From positions 1,911,152-1,975,151 of the forward strand of contig OX638136.1 of assembly GCA_951804985.1 (NCBI GenBank): DNA of 64,000 bases, given 5' to 3'. The stretch is from Dryomyza anilis (Eukaryota; Arthropoda; Insecta; Diptera; Dryomyzidae). This document shows, piece after piece, positions 1 through 11,483 of this stretch. Under the pieces are notes generated by a model, which saw only the letters and a list, made by a program, of their open reading frames with translations, was not told where the DNA came from and did not search any database. The translations under genes and the position numbers were made by a program. Within the stretch, counting starts at the first letter, position 1. Every line of letters begins with the position of its first letter.

Positions 1-183
1 AATGTTTGTAGTTATTTTCAGGATTCGTATACCCTGGTGACCTATATATCACTTTGAATGGTAACCACTCATATGTGTAGGGTATTTATAGTCGGCTTAG
101 ACCGACTATAATTTTGATAATCCGAACTATCATAATTACACCTACTTTAAAATTTCCCATGTGATCTAACCTTCCCAACTGGT
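1..183 (+). repeat. HINE/DINE-1-like repeat, 3' end
   Basis: This is the last ~180 bp of an interspersed repeat; the rest lies outside the window. It matches 28,735-28,914 almost base for base. It holds a perfect hairpin (TTATAGTCGG, loop, CCGACTATAA, about 87-114) followed by a common end ...CCCAACTGGTT. Subterminal inverted GTGTAGGGTAT motifs, a GTCT microsatellite core (seen in the full copy) and a 3' hairpin are hallmarks of Helentron-associated DINE-1/HINE elements of flies. Family assignment is by these structural marks, not by a database match. Confidence 0.6.
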
Positions 184-1559
184 TTTTATTTTCTTTTCAT
201 ATTTCGTTTTTGTATTTTTTTTTCTGTTCAATACAATTGAGAATAGACGAAATTTGGTAGATTTTATTTTTTTGAGAATACTTAACCCATTACTTACTTC
301 ATTAATATATTTTAAATTGTTAAATTTTAGAAATCTTGCATTTGTTTTCACAACTAAGATCTTGCTACTTTTAGAAAATAACTAAAAGAAATGTTGAATT
401 TTAATCAATTGTTTGGTATAAAATGTAGGTGTAAAATATTTTTTTTTAAATATATCTATATTCAATATTTTTAGAAAATTGTAGTAGGTACAATGTACTT
501 ATATTCCAAAGAGTTTGGTTTTAATATGCTTTTATAGGCTTTTTTTTTCATTTAGAATTACAATTTCAAACATTTATATATTTTCTTCTTTTTATTCAGT
601 AGAATAAATATCAAATTGTTTTGTTTTAAATAGAAAATTAAACATTTTTTTATGTGTTCATAATTTTTTTTTTCAAATATGATTGGTTAGGTTTAAGTAG
701 AATTTCTATTGCAATTTGTGTAGATATGTTTTTTTCTGATTTTATTTTTTTTTATGCAATTTAACGTTATTGTTGGTTTTTATCCTAGTTAGCTGTCGTC
801 ATTAAAGTGTAGGCGTGTTGAAGATGACCTTTTTTAATGGTTATATAAAAACGCGTGGAGTGGGTGCTCCGCTGAACAGGCAGTGATCGAACGATCACCT
901 TTAAGGTGCTCCGTCCGAAACTTGGAACAGCCACCGATGAAAGCCACGCCAAATCTTAATTTTGGTTCGAAATCTATATTTAGAATAAATTTATTTAGCT
1001 CACTTGAACACTTGTCTAAAAATTCCATTTCTGGCCATACCTTTTATTTGGTTTTTCTTAAAATACACGTTCGAACTTATTAAATTTACAAAATGTTAAA
1101 TTTAGTTTTTTTTTATAAAAAAGACTTTTATGATAAAAATTATATTAATTTTCATTTTTTTTTTTTTTTGTAGTAATTTATATTAAGCACACTTTTGACT
1201 TGATCGGTGCAAGGTTTCTTCCAAAAAGAACTACCATGCTTTTAAATTTATGTGATCAGCATGTGGTTTTAACAAAGTGAGACTAACATTAATAACGGTA
1301 TGACTCTACCAGTTACAAATAAGTATGATAATGATAGGTATCAAAATCAAATTCTTACCATACATGATTAAACTACTACTATCTACTCTCACTATCTTTG
1401 TTGGAAATTCTATTGCACGAATATACTTGCGTGAGTACAAGAAGTGCGGCTTAATGCAAGGGAGTGCGTAGACTTGTTACTATACAGAAACTTAACGAAA
1501 AGAAATACTATGCAGAGGTAACCACTACTTTTATCGAGGGCCTCAATATCTTATAGCAA
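184..1559. other. AT-rich, no gene recognised
   Basis: Long T and A runs with no coding frame that I recognise. The short open frames near 834-1083 lie on both strands and show no domain. Nothing else supportable is seen. Confidence 0.5.
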
Positions 1560-2880
1560 CTATTTTAAAATCTAAAAAAATCAGAATTTATTTAAGACTG
1601 TCCAGTACAAAACATCTCTCTTATGTCTCCAACGAATCCAAATTTGTATAGTATTTGTGTACACCGAGAAGAGAAATTAAGCAATCTGGACCAGGTAATA
1701 AAAATCATTTAGATTTTTTCCACGAACTTTCGCTGCAGCGTCAAAGACCACTTTCCGGGCTTTTTCGTATTAATCACAGCATAATGCGGCTAAAACCATG
1801 GACGTTTTCCTAAAAGTTCATCTTCTCTCACCTCAATAACGTAATTTTTGTCCAACAGCATTTGGATATCTTCACAATATTGGTTTTGTAGATTTTCCTT
1901 TATGATTTTCTTTTCTAAATATTTAAGCCGGTTTTCTGCTAAATAGATGGTTTCTGGAAAGTTTTCATTCATATTTTTCCTTTTTATATACTTTTATTTT
2001 TTTCTGCACCTGATTGATGCATTCGGTATCTACTTGTCAAAGTACATATTTTATAGGTGATACAACTCCAAAGTTTTCCAGACTTTAAATACTTTTCATA
2101 GTTTCATGTAAATCTTTTTCACAGTTACTTTCACAAATTGCAGCAGAAATGTTTAATGAATTATTATTTTCATATGTTCCAGTGCATCCATGAACTGTCC
2201 ATCCAAGTCTTGTTTTTGACAGAATTATGTGAATGTGTTCTTGTGATACAATTAAATGCGCATTGTTTTGTCCAATTAAAATCTGTTGGTTTTGCCGGTT
2301 AATATTTCTAAATCAATATTGTGAATTAATGGATATTGTTGTTTATATTCAATTTTGTTTTTTGACCAGGCAAATTTAAATGTTCAACTGTTCGAACACC
2401 TTTGATTTCATATTTCTTCTGGCACATTATTGTTCATTGCCTATTCTATATATATATATCTCCTGTCCACTTAAAACATGTTAGGACGTTTGGACCGTCT
2501 AGACCCATTGAGTCTGAAACGTACTTTTCAATAAGTGTTGTAGTCTTGTCCTCGTCTAATAATGCTGTAACAGTAATTAACCTTTTGGTCCTCATAGACT
2601 TATGGGTATCATTTTTAATAGAACAACTTTTTCATTTTGTGTAGTTTCCGTGAGATTGTTAAATTCAATATGCTCTTTGTGAAGTAATTTATTATGATTA
2701 CGATTGCAATTATCAATTCTATAAAGTTGTCTCTCCTCACAGGATCCAACGTGGGTTTTTACGCAAAAACAACAAATTTTCAGAATTTTAACTATATCCC
2801 ACACAGATAAAATTAAATTTATACTATTTATGAATTTGTTCATTAATTTTATGAATTTTTCTTTATTATTCAACTAACGA
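1560..2880 (-). pseudogene. Decayed BEL/Pao retrotransposon gag-protease-RT
   Basis: Minus-strand coding relic of a BEL/Pao LTR retrotransposon, read from about 2,873 downward in several frames. First comes the Cys/His-rich end of Gag (CCFCVKTHVGSC, then a C...H pattern ending HNKLLH). Next is an aspartic protease segment with ALLDE followed by a TTTLIEKYV stretch (about 2,590-2,480). After that come the post-protease stretch (ILIGQNNAHLIV, LGWTVHG) and the start of reverse transcriptase: a PETIYLAENRLKYLEKK helix, LPHYAV-like and VFDAAAKV motifs near 1,800-1,720, and a GDIREMF motif-A-like stretch near 1,600. Frameshifts and stops interrupt it throughout, and no LTRs or RT catalytic YxDD box are present. 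The family call rests on motif order typical of BEL/Pao. Confidence 0.7.
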
Positions 2881-3330
2881 CTATGAATCGTTCAGAAAAC
2901 CGTAATGAATAAGTTCATAATATTGATTAACGCTTTCATAATATTTAAATATAAATCATGATATTTATGAACTTTAAACTATTTTAAAATAAAAAAAAAA
3001 CATTTTTTTATTTTATTGGGTATTTTTTTATATTTTTTCTTTTTTAATTTTATTTTAATTTGTATATTTTTTACTACTTACATTTTATTTTATATCTACT
3101 CTTGCTATATTAAGTACCTGCTGCGCACGTTTCTTTGGAGTTGTAAACAACAAAAGAAACGATTTGCTTTATAAGTACGAAATGACAAACGCATAAAAAA
3201 CTAAGAACTGTACCTACTAACATCGACTATCGACGCGTCGCGACGAGTAGTCAAAATAATTACTGCGCGTCATGCGGCATGACGCTTCAGTAAAATAATC
3301 ATATCTATTTATAGAATGGTCAAAATAGTT
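2881..3330. other. AT-rich spacer with a short perfect hairpin
   Basis: No gene seen. The only structure is the palindrome at 3,261-3,293, listed separately. Confidence 0.5.
3261..3293. repeat. 33-bp palindrome flanked by 8-bp direct repeats
   Basis: TACTG...GCGTCATGC / GCATGACGC...CAGTA forms a hairpin. AAAATAAT lies directly on both sides, as a target duplication would. It could be a terminal footprint or a tiny palindromic insertion. The sequence alone does not say which. Confidence 0.35.
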
Positions 3331-3623
3331 GCGCTACAGTCCTGTAGAGAACGTCGGCCGAGCTCTCTCACCATTTTGAGCTGTGCGTGTTATAGTTGTA
3401 CTCAAAGTGGTGGGACCTTTAGTTTATTGCCGAATCCGAACGGCGGGTGAGAGCTTTTCATAGGCAATGGTTTTACTCTCGTAGGTTTGCCATTTACTGA
3501 CTTGAGGTAGCGCGGTATAGAAAAATGTTTCTATGAAAGATGTTATTAGCCCCAGTCCAGGCTTGAACCGGGGACCTTTCGGCTCGCAGTCCAACGCACT
3601 AACCACTGAGCTACCGCGGCTAC
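3331..3623 (-). repeat. tRNA-derived SINE, copy 1
   Basis: About 290 bp on the minus strand. The 5' head (3,623 downward) is tRNA-like, with an A box TAGCTCAGTGG and a B box GGTTCAAGCC. A non-tRNA body follows, ending near GTAGCGC at 3,331. The same head plus body recurs at 51,817-52,108, which shows a transposed SINE and not a working tRNA gene. CAAAAT flanks both ends and may be the target duplication. It would be transcribed by RNA polymerase III and mobilised by a LINE in trans. Confidence 0.8.
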
Positions 3624-5264
3624 AAAATTATTAATTGGGGTTTTTTAATTAACATTATTTATTATACTATACACTAATCGTTCTTATATTAAGTATACAA
3701 TAATAAATAATAACATAAATATTTAAATAATACTAAGGTTATTCACTAAACGGAGCAGTTGCGATGTAGAGTAGCAGTTTTGTCAAGTAGCAGTTGTACA
3801 ACAACAAAATACATTGGTAGCAAAAACAAAAATTATCTGTTAGTCTACTTCGCTAAAAGCTTGAGTTTACTTCGTGGTACTTTTGTAGTTTTTTAGTGAT
3901 GCTGAATTTATGACTTTTGGGTACTTAATATTACAGGCAGTGTTTGATTATTGAGTTAATATTCACCAAAATGCATTATATTTAAATGAAAATATATATT
4001 TTTAATGAATATGTACATAAAAAACATAAAAATGAAATGATGGCATAATGTCCTCTGTTTTAACAATAAATATTAACGAGTTCTCATAAAAGGTTTTTTT
4101 CTTAAATCGACATCACTAATCTAATTTTTTAATTTGTTTACTTTGTTTTAATTATAATGTATTGATATGAGATATTGAATTAAATATAAGTAACAAAAGG
4201 CATAAGCAATAAATCTAAAATTCTAATTAAATAAAAACATCTGTTTTTGGTACATCAAACTGAAAACTACCATACTACACAAATATGAAATAAGTGTGTT
4301 CACGAAATATGATACAATTCTACAATACTGCTAATGTACATCGCCAAATGCTCCGTTTCGTGAATACCTTTACTGTGTTCCACTGTGTGCAGTCGACTTC
4401 AATTCTACCCATGCAACCCCAGTACGAAATATAAATTGTTGACTATTTCTTAAATTGACTTTATTTTTATACATTTAATTAAACCACTCATGATTTACAT
4501 GTATCTAATAAAAAACTACTTAAACATTATATTTTTAACGGTACTAGACGTATTTTTAAACTGTACGTATCAATTGTGAATGTAAACATCTCAATTTTTT
4601 TTTTTTTAATCAAGCAAAACTACAAACATAATCTGGCGCACTCCCCCGGAAAATAAATAAATTAACATTATATATAAATATTTTGTAATAATTTTATTTC
4701 AGATTTAAAAAAAAAGTAAAAAATTGTACTTCACAATTTGTACTGGGTTATTTGCTACAAATGACTGTGAGTTTACACTGAATAAAAATTAATTTTACGA
4801 TAAATAGTTGAGATTTATTTAGTCATATAATTCATTATAATAATTCATACAACATTATATGAATAATGTTGTATGACTAATAGATATAAATATATGCTAA
4901 ATATATAGTTCAAAAATATGTATTTTTAAAATTAGTGCATTTTCCTAATATATAGTTTATTAAATTTATAATATTTCCTTTCTAGACAAAACCAACTATC
5001 TCTATTGTACATTCCTCGAAGAACATGTATTCTTGTTTTCTCTATAAAATTAACAAACAACAATTAATATTTCCACTCCACTTCAAACATTTTAATTTTT
5101 CAGTGCATTTTTTGGGAAACGGTGGCAGCGTGATCGACTGAGGGTTTTTGCAGTTCACACGAACTTATATTCGTTGTGCTCGCTCAAACTCTAACAATCC
5201 TCTCAGCCTTTCCGTTTAGCGCTGTTCCACTCACCAAGCACCTTGCGGGCTGACGTCGTGCCAG
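3624..5264. other. AT-rich, no gene recognised
   Basis: No coding sequence or repeat family recognised. A GC-richer stretch at about 5,100-5,290 (minus-strand end TAGGGATGCACAACTC) has a hAT-like terminus and resembles 31,595-31,615. Confidence 0.45.
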
Positions 5265-6265
5265 TACGGGCTGAGTTGTGCATCCCTAGTCTGAAACAAT
5301 GTATGGTCCGTCGCGGCGTGGAACAAACTTCGAAGTCAAGTTGCTACGAAAACACGATCACCAATGTTAATTGTTGTTTGTGGTTTTCTCTTCATATCTG
5401 CGTACTTCTTATTGTTATCCTGCATCTGTTCTTGTGCGTCTTTTGCCAATGTTAGTCTAGAGTAATCCGGCAGGTTTCATGTTGGTTGATTTGTATCTCA
5501 TACATTCGATGCATGTTTTGACGTGGTTTGTAATTTCATTTTTGGCCAATAATAGTGTGGTGTAATTATGCTTATGCTCTCTATTCCGTAGTGGCCAGCA
5601 GTTGGTTCATCGTGAAACTTTTGTTGATTGTTGATCTCATGGATTTGGGGACTACCAACTGTCCATTTTCCGAATCTTCATCTGCGCACAAACGATATAG
5701 TACGTCGTCGTCCATTATGTATCCTCTACTAGTGTATCTTGACCCATTTTCGTCATCATTTTCAAACGAATTTATAATAGCTTGGATTTCTGGATATTCT
5801 AATTGCGCATCTCTGAATTCTTTTGAACCTTTTCCAGGGAAATCGATTTCAATCGCGAAACATTCACATTTTAATTCGGTGTGCTTTTCATCTTGGCATG
5901 GCGGGCGAGATAATGTATCTGCCACAACATTTTGTCTTCCGGGAGTGTATTCAAACTTTATGTTGAATGTCTGGAACAACATCGCCCATCTGGCAAGTCG
6001 TCCAGTTGGTGATTTTAAAGTAAATAGCTACTTAAGTGGTTGGTGATCTGTAAGGACAGTTACTTCGGATCCTTCGATATAACCTCTGAATTACTGGACT
6101 GCCCAAACTACTGCTAAGGCCTCACGTTCAGTCGTTGAATAATTTTTCTCTGCAGGAAGAAATAAACGGCTGGCATATTCTATTGGGTGTTCCGTTTCCT
6201 TCTCCCCCTGCAGCAAAACAGCACCCAGGGCATAATTGCTAGCATCTGTTTTTAATATAAATGGT
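5265..6265 (-). pseudogene. Ty3/gypsy pol relic: RNase H and integrase remnants
   Basis: Minus-strand continuation of the gag-pol relic above it. RNase H is nearly complete (about 6,260-5,930): FILKTDASN, TEREALAVVWA, LTDHQPL and the usual exit EYTPGRQNVVADTLSR, but two in-frame stops fall in it. It leads into the integrase N-terminal zinc domain (HDEPTAGHYG, then CIECMRYK) near 5,600-5,480, entered through a frameshift. The catalytic D,D-35-E core is missing: the sequence jumps from the zinc domain to an integrase C-terminal stretch (INIGDRVFV, then FVPRRDGPYIV) at about 5,450-5,280. The element cannot integrate or reverse transcribe. Confidence 0.75.
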
Positions 6266-6619
6266 TTATCCTCCAGGACTTGTTGCCCACGGCGAGTCGG
6301 TTTCCTCTAGTATACCATTTATTAACATATCATCAATTTCAATTTTTAATTTTTGTTTCATGACCGGGGATAATCGATAAGGTGTTGTCGCTATTGGCTG
6401 GTGAGATTCTGTATTTATAAAATGTTCAATACAAGGAATTGGTTTAATTAAATCTTCAAAAATGCCATTTGTTTCATTTAGAATATTATTTAATATTATT
6501 CTTTCTTTTTTAGTGAGATGCGGACCTTCGTTTGGTCGCAATTCAACTTGAAACGATTTTATTTCTATTTGCTCAAATATATTTTCATCTGTCGCTTGAT
6601 TTATTTTTAATTTTTTCAT
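6266..6619 (-). pseudogene. Ty3/gypsy pol relic: N-terminus of reverse transcriptase
   Basis: About 117 codons. It shows the connection from protease to RT and the RT entry motif (IEHFINT, YRLSP, then INGILEETDSPWA). Immediately after SPWA the frame runs into a stop and then into RNase H (DKPFILKTD). The whole RT palm with its VDYR and YxDD motifs has therefore been removed by one internal deletion. The start overlaps the gag-protease frame by a few bases in another frame. Confidence 0.75.
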
Positions 6620-7758
6620 CGGCGGAAATAAATTGGTTTCCAGTGGAATTTGAAAATCAATAGGAAGAGCTTTCTCAAAAATTTTATTAATGCCTCTTGG
6701 TGAATAATCGTTAAAAATCGTTTAAAATTAAATATATTGTATGGTTCATCTTTAAAAAGCCATCTCTGGGCCAAATCCATCACGATTCCAGATTGTTCCA
6801 AAAAATCAATTCCTAACAGAGTTCTGTTGCCTTTAGCATTTGGCAGACATATAAAACGAATGCGTTTAAAACGTTTTCCAATTAAAATATTTACTATTGT
6901 GTAATAAACAATTTCTTTGCGAGGATAGCCATCAGCAAGAATAATTTCAGCGGATACTTTATCGAACTGCACATCTTTTTGCTTAAGTTTTTGAAATAAA
7001 TGATAACCGTCAACGCTAGTTCTAGCAGCGGTGTCCAAATAAGCTTCTCCATTAAGACCATTTACATTAATATCAACAGTTGGGGCATTTCGGCCAACTA
7101 TTGTTGTATGTAGACAATTAAAATCTAATTTTTCAGGATTATTGATGGTACTATTGCCACTACAATTAGGACAGTTTGATCTGTAAAATCCGTCAGCACC
7201 ACAACCATAGCAATTTAATTGTTCTTCAAGATGCTTTACCTTGCCTTTGCCTTTATTTTCAGCTTCAATTTTCTTGAAACATTTATCTGAGGTATGATTT
7301 TCATTTCTACAGAATGTACAGCGCGATGTTAACTTTTCATTTGACAATGATGAGAGTTTTTCATGATCACGTTTATTTTCATTTATTAACATTTCCATAT
7401 CTCTAGCTTTACATAATAATAAATCTTGGAGAGTGTGCACCGAATCTCTAGATAATTTCTCACGTATTTGAAAAAGTAGCTGTGAAAATATCATGTCCAA
7501 CATAGTTTTTTCTGACAGCGGTTCAGATAATTGCGCAAATAGATGTCGTTTTTTACAAATAAATGAATCAGTGGTTTCGATGATTTCTGTTTTTCCTGGT
7601 AGATTTCTCCAGTCAGGTTTGGGTGGGGAAAACGCTTTTCTAAGGAGTTCAATCGCATCATTAAATGTTCTGGCTTCACTTTTAACACCTTGCCACCATG
7701 CAGAAGCGTTCCCTTCAAGTACAAGTGGGAGGATTAATAACGCAAGGGCATCTGTCAT
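6616..7758 (-). pseudogene. Ty3/gypsy Gag (capsid, zinc knuckles) plus protease
   Basis: A 380-codon open frame on the minus strand. Residues 1-120 look like a Ty3/gypsy Gag capsid region (EGNASAWWQGVK). Two cysteine clusters follow at about 145-200: CTFCRNENHTSDKC, a CX2CX4HX4C knuckle, and a degenerate CYGCGADGFYRSNC. An aspartic protease-like domain comes after, with AYLDTAARTSV at about 240 and a LLGIDFLEQSGIVMD flap/ILG region near 315. The catalytic DTGA is DTAA here, so the protease is probably dead. Gag and protease share one frame. The C-terminus drifts into out-of-frame sequence. The real Gag start is in the upstream frame ending at 7,779. Confidence 0.75.
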
Positions 7759-7778
7759 ATCCTCAGCTTCTTTGTATA

Positions 7779-8132
7779 TTAAAATCGTTGCAATAAAATC
7801 TTCAATTTTAGTAGAACTCCAACCACATTTAAATCGGGCGCTACAACTGCTAAATAAGGATTTTCTGGACCATTATAGCGCTCAGATTGCTGCGCACCTC
7901 TTACATTTTGACGATCCACATTTTGTGGTTGCGAAATACATGGCGTTGTGTTAACTTGACTTGTGTTAACTTGTAGTTGAGAAACGCTTGGCTGTACGTT
8001 AACTTGAACCGGTTGCGCTGTACGTTTTTTTGGCGTCACAAGTGTTGAAGCATTATTCATATCCGCATTTTTCGTTTGGGAACCGCTGTAATTCATATCG
8101 GCAGTAGGGGTGCTTCGTGTGACTCGAATCAT
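7779..8132 (-). pseudogene. Ty3/gypsy Gag N-terminal segment
   Basis: 117 codons from an ATG at 8,132. It is rich in Gln, Asn, Thr and Val (repeated QVN-type runs), as expected for a disordered Gag matrix region. It ends in a frameshift 20 bp before the capsid frame at 7,758, so the two belong to one broken Gag. No other domain is seen. Confidence 0.6.
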
Positions 8133-8515
8133 TTTATTTTAAACAACAAAAAAAAATTGCAGCTGGCAACCTTATTGTAGGAACAGTCATTTTGTAGCAT
8201 ATGCTCTTTATGATATGTTAATTATTCGTTAATTATTCGTATAATAAAACTTGTGCAATTAGCACTAAGAGCGCAATGTAGAGATTCGTAGAAACGTTCA
8301 GTGGTATACAAAGTCTCCAAAACAAGAACAATAATAATAGAGTTTAGTATTACTCAGCGATCAGCTAACTTTACGTTTCGACAATCTCAGAGAGTAATAT
8401 AAATTTCTCAAAAATGAAATATGCAGTGCTCCATAAAACACAAACAACAACGGGTATTCTCAGCGGGTAGTAGCAAACTCTCCAAAACAACAACGTCGTT
8501 CCAAAACAACAACGT
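8133..8515 (-). other. 5' leader of the minus-strand gypsy relic, possible LTR end
   Basis: No open frame. The stretch includes a GTTGTTGTTTTGGA direct repeat (about 8,475-8,515). It sits where the primer site and LTR of the minus-strand element should be. I cannot fix an LTR boundary or a clear primer site. Confidence 0.3.
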
Positions 8516-8650
8516 ACTTCCAAGCCAGATAGCAAATGCGTCTAGGCTGGATAAGTACATTTTTATTATTTTAAATACGGGCCTGGACAGACAGCTAAAG
8601 CATCTAGTCTGGTCCTCGTATAAATTTATATTTATTGTTTTAAATAAAAA

Positions 8651-9299
8651 CGAGTTGGGAAAGGTAGGTCACATGGGTAAGTTCGATCACATGGGGCGGA
8701 TTTTTATAGTCGGTCGGGCCCGACTATGGAATACCCTACACCTTTGGTGGGGATATTAATGTCTATATTTAAAATTTTGAAAGGCTAATATTTCAAAGAT
8801 TTGATTTTAATAATTTACGGATCAAATATCCACTATGAAAACCCGGGAAATAATGAAAAAAAAAGGGCGGATCAAACCCATTTTTGAACCACATATTTAT
8901 AGGTGAATTATAACAATATCTTATAAATTTTATAACTATACCTTGAATACTTTTCGAGTTATTAGTTCCGAAAGAGTTATATAAAAGTGACTTGTATGGG
9001 AGGTGGGCGTGTCCGCTGACCGATTTGGCTTATTTTTAAACTCAGTTCCTACTTTTGGCTAAAATATATTGAGTCGAAATTTCATCGCATTCTGATCAGT
9101 ATATCTCAAGTCATTCTGCATTCGGACAGCAAGACAGCAAGACGGACAGACAGACAGACGGACATGGCTAAACGGACTCGGGTAGTGATTCTGATGAAGA
9201 ATATATATACTTTTCCATACCGGACACGCCTCCTAAGGGGCGTTACAATATATGCACAAAGTTAATATACCCTGTACCTTATAGGTGTAGGGTATAAAA
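8651..9299 (-). repeat. HINE/DINE-1-like repeat
   Basis: The ends are CGAGTTGGGAAAGGT at 8,651 and GGTGTAGGGTATAA at 9,299. Inverted ATACCCTACACC / GGTGTAGGGTAT motifs lie near 8,730 and 9,285. A GACA/GACG microsatellite sits at 9,130-9,165, and a GC hairpin (TAGTCGG...CCGACTA) lies beside the CGAG end. In the usual DINE-1 orientation the element lies on the minus strand. It has no coding capacity, so it is non-autonomous. Its twin in the duplication is at 26,923-27,573. Confidence 0.65.
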
Positions 9300-10020
9300 A
9301 GGAAAGTCTTTGCGCGTAAGTTTAAAGCGACTTTATTTGAAGACGTCTCGATGCAGAATGAATATAATGTTCAAGTGATCTTAGCTTAAAAGCATATAAT
9401 TTGAGAGACTTTAAATTGAGTAACAAAAAGAGTAAATTTGTAATATTGATAATTTAGTTGCTGAAAATGAGTAAAATATATAATTATTGAGTGAATTTAA
9501 CATAATGATTAAGTGTAACATAAGTGCAATAGAGAAACATAAATAGTTTGACATTTTTAGTAACAGTCATAGATAAATTAATAATACTTCATTAATAATA
9601 CATAAACAATATAGAATAAAGTATCTGCCACAACCCTCAAAATTTCCTTATGAAAGATTCACAAAATATATTAAAAAATAATAAAAAAAAAAATAGAAAT
9701 TACATCCAAATAATTATGAAATAATACATCTCTTACCAAAATTTTAATAACATAAGTAAAAATCTTATTTTTAAGAAAATAAGGGTGTGTGTGAGTTCAA
9801 CTAAATTGCTGATTAAACTAATGTAGTGTTTGGAACATTTTCTTAGGGAACATTTCCCATAATCTTATTTCAACGTAATTTTCTTTTTATTTCAAATATT
9901 TCTACCATTTTTCAAAAATTTTCTACTTGATTATATTTATTTGACAATTTTATGCTATATAAGAATATACGTCAGTTTTGAAAACTGATTTTGTAAAATG
10001 GCCAATATATAAAGTCCGAG
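9300..10020. other. Non-coding part of the duplicated segment
   Basis: AT-rich, no open frame of note. It matches 27,574-28,210 and then the left arm of the long-TIR transposon (AATATATAAAGTCCGAG at 10,004-10,020). The last four bases, CGAG, are the ERV-1 target duplication. Confidence 0.6.
10017..10020. repeat. Target site duplication of ERV-1, left
   Basis: CGAG, repeated at 24,756-24,759. The unfilled site (AAAGTCCGAGTTGGTTATAT) is preserved in the other segmental copy near 29,141, where CGAG occurs once. This proves the exact insertion point. Confidence 0.9.
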
Positions 10021-10619
10021 TGTTGTGTATCATAATCGTAGAGTTCACAGCTTACATATGATCCACTGTTGTGTATCATAATCGTGGAACTTACAGCGTG
10101 CTTATGATCCACAACATTACATAACCAGTATATTTTTCTTTATGGCATACTTTTAGGGTTAAGCATTATGCATGTTAAACACAAACAGCATTTAATTGTC
10201 TTGGCGCACACAGCTTAACATAGCACAGGTATACACGCCCACGTTAAATAGGTCACTCAGATAAACGCTGACTTAGTTATTTTAGAATGATGAAAGTACT
10301 CAATTTATTGTGAAATTATAAATACGCTGACTAAGTTATTTTAGCATGATGAAATTACTCAATTTATTGTGAAATTATAAGAATACGAGGTGTTAAGTAG
10401 AAATTAAGTATAGACTAAGAATCAATTGTTTTCGATAAGCTGAACTGTCTACAAATAAGTGTTAAGTATAAGTGTAACCAACTTTTAAAGCGAATTAAAG
10501 TGTCTTGAAGTAAAAAAGACTCGGTTGTTTTAAATAATATAAAGAAAGTAAAAAGGACTCAGTAAGTATAAAAAGGATCAAGTTAAAGTCCTAGTAGAAG
10601 GACATTTTAACATAGAACA
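10021..10619 (+). repeat. ERV-1 5' LTR
   Basis: 599 bp, beginning TGTTGTGTATC and ending ...AGAACA. It matches 24,157-24,755 with roughly a dozen mismatches. Two internal tandem duplications are shared by both LTRs. One is ~48 bp at the start (GTGTATCATAATCGT at 10,025 and 10,070). The other is ~59 bp at about 10,262-10,380 (CGCTGACT(T/A)AGTTATTTTAG). GTGTATCATA and TATGATCCAC form inverted repeats within the first block. A TATA-like GTATAAAAAGG lies at 10,566. The U3, R and U5 borders cannot be placed. Confidence 0.9.
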
Positions 10620-10622
10620 TTT

Positions 10623-10634
10623 TGGCGCAGCCGG
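10623..10634 (+). promoter_or_regulatory. ERV-1 primer binding site
   Basis: TGGCGCAGCCGG begins 3 bp after the 5' LTR. It resembles the TGGCGCAGTCGG type of primer site (tRNA-Ser) of 17.6/297-like errantiviruses. The same 12-mer occurs at 33,224 after the ERV-3 LTR. Confidence 0.7.
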
Positions 10635-11483
10635 TTTTCGGACCATATATCAACTCCCAAGGGACGAGAAGGACTGATGGAGATTAATATTGGAAGAAAT
10701 AACTATTTTGGATCATGGAAAATATTTTTTGTATTTGTAAGTATTGTGAAAAATAGTGGATACAAAAAAAAAAATGTGCGGTAAAAAAAAAAATTATGAA
10801 TTTGTGATATAGAACAAAAGAAATATTTGAGAATTTTAATAAGCAAAAAATAATGGAATTATGAAAATTGACATTTGTAAAAATAAAATAAAGAACAATT
10901 GAAAATTTTGAAATAAATTGTGGAATAAAATAAACTTTTAATAAAACTGTGAAATAAAATTATGAAATGAATTACATAAATTATAAAATTTTATAAATCA
11001 GGAAATTAAATAAGTAAACTAAATTTTTTTTATTAAATTGATTAATTGATATATTGAAGAACATTTTTAAAGTAATTGTGAAACATTATAAATTAGTTTG
11101 GACATTTAATAATAATGATTAATAGATTTGTAAATTTAAGTAAATTGAATAAAATAAGAATTTTGATACAGCAATGTTTTTATAATGTCGCGAAATTAAT
11201 TAAAGAACAAAACTGGAAAATTAAAAAAAAAAAAATTGAACAAATAAGTTAATTTAGGATTCATAAATAATATGTTGATATGATTTTGAAATTTAGATTA
11301 AAAAGGTTAAATAATGAAACATAAAATGTGATAAATAAGGTAGTAAAAAATTTAATAGATAAATGAAATAATGGTTAAAAGTTGATTTAATATGAAACCA
11401 GTAAAAACAAAATAAATAATTTATTTAAGAAAGGTATAGCTAATTATATGATTAAGTAAATGGAAAAATAAGAAACACTAATA
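10635..11483 (+). other. ERV-1 untranslated leader
   Basis: About 850 bp of very A-rich sequence without an open frame, between the primer site and the Gag ATG at 11,484. It would carry the packaging signal and the splice donor for env mRNA. Neither can be pinned down by eye. Confidence 0.6.

Noticed and set aside
3550..3623. Apparent tRNA gene on the minus strand
   Set aside because: A and B boxes are present, but there is no proper acceptor stem, and the same ~290-bp unit with a non-tRNA body recurs at 51,817. It is a SINE head.
5555..6046. Plus-strand 163-codon frame
   Set aside because: Antisense to the RNase H-integrase relic.
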